Assembly (NCBI GenBank): GCA_021307315.1
Contig: JAJSPD010000030.1
Span: 496,001-560,000 of the forward strand
Direction: 5' to 3'
Length of the DNA: 64,000 nt
From: Bisporella sp. PMI_857
Taxonomy: Eukaryota > Ascomycota > Leotiomycetes > Helotiales > Helotiaceae
Every line of letters starts with the position of its first letter. The first letter of the stretch is position 1. The translations under genes and the position numbers were made by a program. Of this stretch, positions 58,528-64,000 are shown piece by piece. The notes under the pieces are model-generated. The model worked only from the letters and a program-made list of their open reading frames with translations, made no database searches and was not told the origin of the DNA.

Positions 58528-59195
58528 ATGACTGAACTAAGCTTTGCGAAGTCCTTTCTCTCCTCTCTCGACGCAAAACCCACAAAGCTGTCCGCAGACC
58601 ACATCGAAGATCCCCGCCGCTACCCTGCTCGTTCTGTTGTTTGTCCACCCCCCTCTTGCTTCTCCACAATTATTTTAACACATATATTTAGTACATACTC
58701 CCCAAGCTCCCCAAACCTCTTCCCAAACGCCAAAAAATTGCTCTAGGAAGCGAGCCCTCTATATCTGTGACGCTAAAATCAAGCCGGAATCCTGTTTTTG
58801 TCATATCTGTACCAGGTCTCGCGACTTCTACAAGCATATTAAACCTGAAAGAGGAGATCAGCAAGCAAAAGAACCTTCCAGTTGAGAAGTTACGGGTCTT
58901 GTATAACCGCAAGGCGGTAGGCGATACGAAGATCCTGAAAGAGGTAGTGGAGGACAAGGAAGAAGTTGAGTTCTTGGTGATGGTTATGGGCGGCGCTTCG
59001 GCGACGAAGAAAGACGAGGAGGTCGTGCCTGAAGTTGGCTCTGTCGCACAGGGGGAGAGTGGGAGGGCAGTGTTGAGGAAGGAGGAGTTTTGGGGGGACT
59101 TGAAAGGGTTTCTTGTACAGAGGTTGAGGGATGAATCAGAGAGCGAGAAGGTGTACTCGATATTTAGGAAGGCATGGGAGAAGGACGGGAAGTAA
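58528..59195 (+). CDS. GET5: Get5/Mdy2-like ubiquitin-like protein, two exons
   Basis: Exons 58528-58635 and 58692-59195 give 203 aa. The N-terminus (MTELSFAKSFLSSLD, then HIEDPRRYPARS) corresponds to the Get5 N-terminal domain that docks on Get4. A ubiquitin-like domain occupies about 55-135 (SISVTLKSSRNP, SILNLKEEISKQKNLPVEKLRVLYNRKAVGD). The last 45 residues (REEFW-type start, then LKGFLVQRLRDESESEKVYSIFRKAWEK) resemble the C-terminal homodimerisation helix bundle. In yeast Get5 with Get4 and Sgt2 hands tail-anchored proteins to Get3 for insertion into the ER membrane; fission yeast relatives are linked to medial ring proteins. The intron donor GTTGTT is unusual, but the joined frame fits the family well. 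Confidence 0.8.
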
Positions 59196-59726
59196 GTCGT
59201 GAGCAAAGGAGAGTTAGAGACAAGCATATCTAGCGCTGGTGTAGAAAGGGCTATACAATAGAATGAATACCGTAAAGTGTAGCGGATGAGTATTTTCCAT
59301 TATGCTGGGGCTGTTCGTACATTAGAAAAATAAAGAAGCCTATGATGCTCTGTAAGAAAGCAGGTATATGATTCAACAATTTGGACTGCCTGTCTTTGCA
59401 TTATGTGCGAGCTCTCCGGGTGTGTTTGTGATCAAACTTAAGAGGTGTTGTATGTCTGAGGATGGAATAAGTATTCATGATTTCATGTCTTGAGTTTTAT
59501 TTCCCGCATATCTTGTAGAACACTCGCAACCATGTGTCTGTTTGAAGGCTGGCTAGAAAAGACCAAAAAAGAAAATCTTGCCCGAACAACCTATGCAGAA
59601 TCTAGGCGTGAGCAACAACAATGAAACCTCCGACCACCCCATTCTGCCAGCCTCCCACCTGATATCGTGGCCGATCCATACTTCATAAAGTTCGACGTTT
59701 ATGGACACAGTGGCAATTTTGTCCGT
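59196..59726. other. Convergent 3' intergenic region
   Basis: Shared 3' flank of the Get5-like (plus) and cofilin (minus) genes; apart from the AATAAA hexamer nothing is recognised. Confidence 0.5.
59329..59334 (+). terminator. AATAAA polyadenylation signal candidate
   Basis: Hexamer about 135 bp after the Get5-like stop codon. Confidence 0.35.
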
Positions 59727-60525
59727 TCACTTTGATACAGCCTTGCCCTTGCTAATCTTCTTGAGGACCTCGGCTTCCTCGATGTCGTCCTCGTCGTTGG
59801 CCTGGAGTTCGTCGGCAACGTTGAGAGTACGCTTGAGAGCATCTTTGGAAGAGGCGTACACCATCTTGGGCTAGAATAATATGTAAATGTCTGGTGGCGT
59901 CCTACGGGATTACATGGGCTTACCTTGATACCGGCATCATCTGGAGACCAGGCAATGAAGACGATCTTTTGTCTAGTAAGCCGTCAGCAACATATTATTT
60001 CTTACAGGCTTCCGAAAAAGTACCTTTGTGCACCATCTGCCTCCTCGTACTTCAAGTCGTAAACAGCGTATCTTGGTCCTTTCTTCTCTTGGCCCTAGGC
60101 ATGTCTTAGCAATGCTTTAGTGGGTTTGAGATTGTCATACTCCAATGCCGACAGACTTTGCATTCACAAGCAGTTCGCGGAAAGTGTCCCAGTCTTGTTC
60201 TGTTGACTTGTGCTCAATTTCGATTTGCTTGTAATCCTTTGTTAATTGATAGATGATGAACTTCCACTGTTGCTTCATCTTCAAGTTATTGAACTCTTCG
60301 AGGCATTCACCCTTCACTTCGACTCTACAAAACAAGCCTCATCAGTATGTATTTCGAGCGCAAATTTACGGCGCTAATAAAGGCGGCATATTATAAGATT
60401 CAACTTGGAGCATCCATTGACTCAAGACAGATCGTTAAGAGGATAGGACTGACCCTGATTGAGACTGAATACATGATATGTTAGCATATCGATCTTCACT
60501 CTGAGGATCCATAAAAACATACCAT
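59727..60525 (-). CDS. COF1: Cofilin (ADF/cofilin actin-severing protein), six exons
   Basis: Exons 60525-60523 (ATG only), 60464-60454 (11 nt), 60324-60141, 60094-60024, 59972-59924 and 59870-59727 give 153 aa, close to fungal cofilins (about 143-155). The joined start is MSQSGVEV, as in other cofilins, which have a regulatory Ser here; ADF-H core segments are [43 protein letters not shown] and the actin-binding helix [14 protein letters not shown]. It binds and severs actin filaments in the cytoplasm to drive filament turnover. The start codon standing alone in an exon followed by an 11-nt exon is unusual but is the only reading that restores the conserved N-terminus. Confidence 0.93.
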
Positions 60526-61262
60526 GACGGTGAGTTTTGCGTTGTGCGACGAGCTTGGTTATTTTGAACTGTTGATAGTTTAGCCTAGGCTCGTAATCAC
60601 AGCGGCTTCACAGAGCCTCAGCTAAGACATAAACGGCAGACCTACAAATTAAGGTCCGTTCAATGCCTGAATATAGGGTATTCTATGGATTGCAGAGGCA
60701 AAGACTCAAGCAGGATTTTTGCAGTGTTGTTGACAGTATGTTGTGATGATTGCGGCGGGCACTTTGACGTTGGTGGGGTGTTTGCGCTAGTGTCAGTTCC
60801 ACTTAGCCACAGTCTGCGTGTCCGTGTTACCTTAGGCAGAAACAAAGATTTCTGAGCGCAAGCACAAGCACAGCCGATGTTACAATTATATACTTCAATA
60901 TTTTCCTTTAGGCATCATCTTACCTGGCCACGTCAGTTGAGGCAAAGAATAAGGATCATTATAGGCAGCGTGGTCGAATGGAGTTGCGCCCAGACCAGTG
61001 GCTTTATTATGTCTTGAGCTCACAAGCAAGCAGATTTGAGATTTCTCATAGATGTTTAACGTTTTTTAGGATTATAAATCTACATGTCCCCGTCCCTGAT
61101 ACACCAAATCGCTTCGCAATGCCAGATATAAGACAAAATCGAAGAAGATTGAGTGGAGTGTTATACAACTTTTGTAACCTGTCCCAAATTATAGCAGGGG
61201 ATCAGGCAACTATAAAGGAGCAGAAGGCTTGGTATTTTATTTTTACATCATAGTCGTTACAT
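60526..61262. other. Cofilin promoter region and hsp60 3' flank
   Basis: About 740 bp with no gene recognised. A plus-strand frame at 60978-61253 has no motifs. Confidence 0.5.
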
Positions 61263-63192
<1,930 letters not shown>

Positions 63193-63393
63193 ACTGAAGG
63201 AAGGATATAATGAACGACACTGATCGAAAGAATATTAAAGTACAAGTACAGGTGGTTTTAAAGACGCTGCTTGATAATGGCAGACCGTGGTTTGGTTTGG
63301 TTTGGATTGATTAGGGTGTTTCTGTAAGGTAGAATGCAAGAAGAATTGTTGTTGATGCTTTGGATTAATTTTTTGGGTCCGAGCGTCCCAAGG

Positions 63394-63411
63394 TTCTCGA
63401 AGACTGCAGAA
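63394..63411. promoter_or_regulatory. Candidate heat-shock element of hsp60
   Basis: TTCTCGAA (inverted TTC/GAA pair) followed in the same 5-bp register by a degenerate unit (CTG) and another GAA: units at 63394, 63399, 63404 and 63409. About 200 bp before the hsp60 start codon, where Hsf1 sites are expected. Confidence 0.4.
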
Positions 63412-63547
63412 GACTGGTCGATCGGCACGGAGGAATGCTTATGCGGAGCTAACGCATTTAGGTATAGTCGCACAGAGTAATCGTAAGCTGAGAAAAACAA
63501 TAGTCTGTGATATCAAGCTCAATTACCAATCTATATCTATATTATCT

Positions 63548-63563
63548 TCTATCTATCTATCTA
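63548..63563. repeat. Short tetranucleotide run (CTAT type)
   Basis: TCTATCTATCTATCTAT-type run followed by ATATATA. Position is to within a few bases. Confidence 0.6.
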
Positions 63564-64000
63564 TATATACTACGAAATCTCCCAAGACTTTGAGCCAAGT
63601 TTTCCGGGACACGTGACACCCCATCAAAATTTCTCTGGACCGTCCGAGCCCGAGGCGGCACGTCGGGGCGAGGCTACTTACGAGGTATCTCCTTCGAGCT
63701 TGCGAGAAGCCTGAACCTCGTTACTTAATATTTCCTTTAGCTGTCTGGTCATCCTCCTCCTTTTACTTCTCTGTTGTCGTCAAAGTCTCTAAGGCTCTGT
63801 TATCCGTATCACTACTGTGCTAGTCACATTTTCGGCTCATGCATCTTTCCTCGCCTTCGCAGTACCACCGCCAGTATCAGACCTCTTTGATAGAAAAGGC
63901 ACCCTCCCTCATGTACCATTTCTTATTTTCTTCAAAGGATAGTTTGTATTGCTGATTATTCCACCGTTTGCCTTTCTTTCCTTGTTGAACGCCAAAACAT

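Larger units (their letters stand above)
63193..64000. other. hsp60 promoter region and window end
   Basis: Contains an imperfect heat-shock element, a TATC microsatellite (63548-63563) and a CACGTG E-box at 63610-63615. The last 250 bp are pyrimidine-rich on the plus strand, as if leading to a plus-strand gene beyond the window. No coding frame is supported. Confidence 0.45.

Noticed and set aside
58688..59227. 179-codon minus-strand frame opposite the Get5-like gene
   Set aside because: Antisense shadow; Ser/Phe-rich composition arises from the complementary Glu/Lys codons.

Overview
The window looks like a stretch of filamentous ascomycete (Pezizomycotina) nuclear genome. Genes are interrupted by short GT-AG introns (about 42-180 bp). 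Long gene-free gaps separate them, with no operons. The gene families are typical of these fungi: HET-domain protein, Zn(II)2Cys6 factor, cytochromes P450, an adenylate-forming reductase and a DUF4360 secreted protein. A Leotiomycetes source is my impression from the proteins, not something I could test. All exon maps below were worked out by hand from splice consensus, reading frame and family alignment from memory.

Layout. 0-4 kb: a small Cys/His-rich protein, a secreted DNase I-fold (EEP) protein and a secreted DUF4360 protein. 4.6-8.4 kb: a short-chain dehydrogenase followed by an eight-exon P450, same strand, with a perfect 17-bp hairpin between them. 9.9-17.2 kb: a 938-aa SAM methyltransferase-domain protein, a HET-domain protein and a single-exon P450. 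18-24 kb: an amino-acid/choline-type permease, ribulose-phosphate 3-epimerase and a class V PLP enzyme. 24.3-26.4 kb: an Ofd1/Tpa1-type prolyl dihydroxylase. 27.6-28.6 kb: a probable decayed gene. 29.6-31.1 kb: an MFS monocarboxylate-type transporter. 31-38 kb is gene-poor, with one frame-broken and one intact hypothetical gene. 38.2-42 kb: a hypothetical protein diverging from an O-acetylhomoserine sulfhydrylase. 43-46.4 kb: an A-T-R adenylate-forming reductase. 46.4-51 kb is empty apart from a 12-bp tandem repeat. 51-56.4 kb: an N-carbamoyl amino acid hydrolase-like enzyme, an Asp/Glu/hydantoin racemase-like enzyme and a Zn(II)2Cys6 factor. 58.5-63.2 kb is housekeeping: Get5-like ubiquitin-like protein, cofilin and mitochondrial Hsp60.

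Working together. The most coherent group is 51.0-56.4 kb. Two enzymes match successive steps of hydantoin/N-carbamoyl amino acid use, and a pathway-type regulator is divergent from the racemase; no hydantoinase is in view. The SDR/P450 pair at 4.6-8.4 kb could be a small oxidative tailoring unit. The 43-46 kb reductase is a natural-product-type enzyme without evident cluster partners. I found no CRISPR array, rRNA, convincing tRNA, intact transposon or clearly novel system. The most unusual items are the hairpin, the decayed gene, the 42-bp in-frame intron and the micro-exons of cofilin and hsp60.
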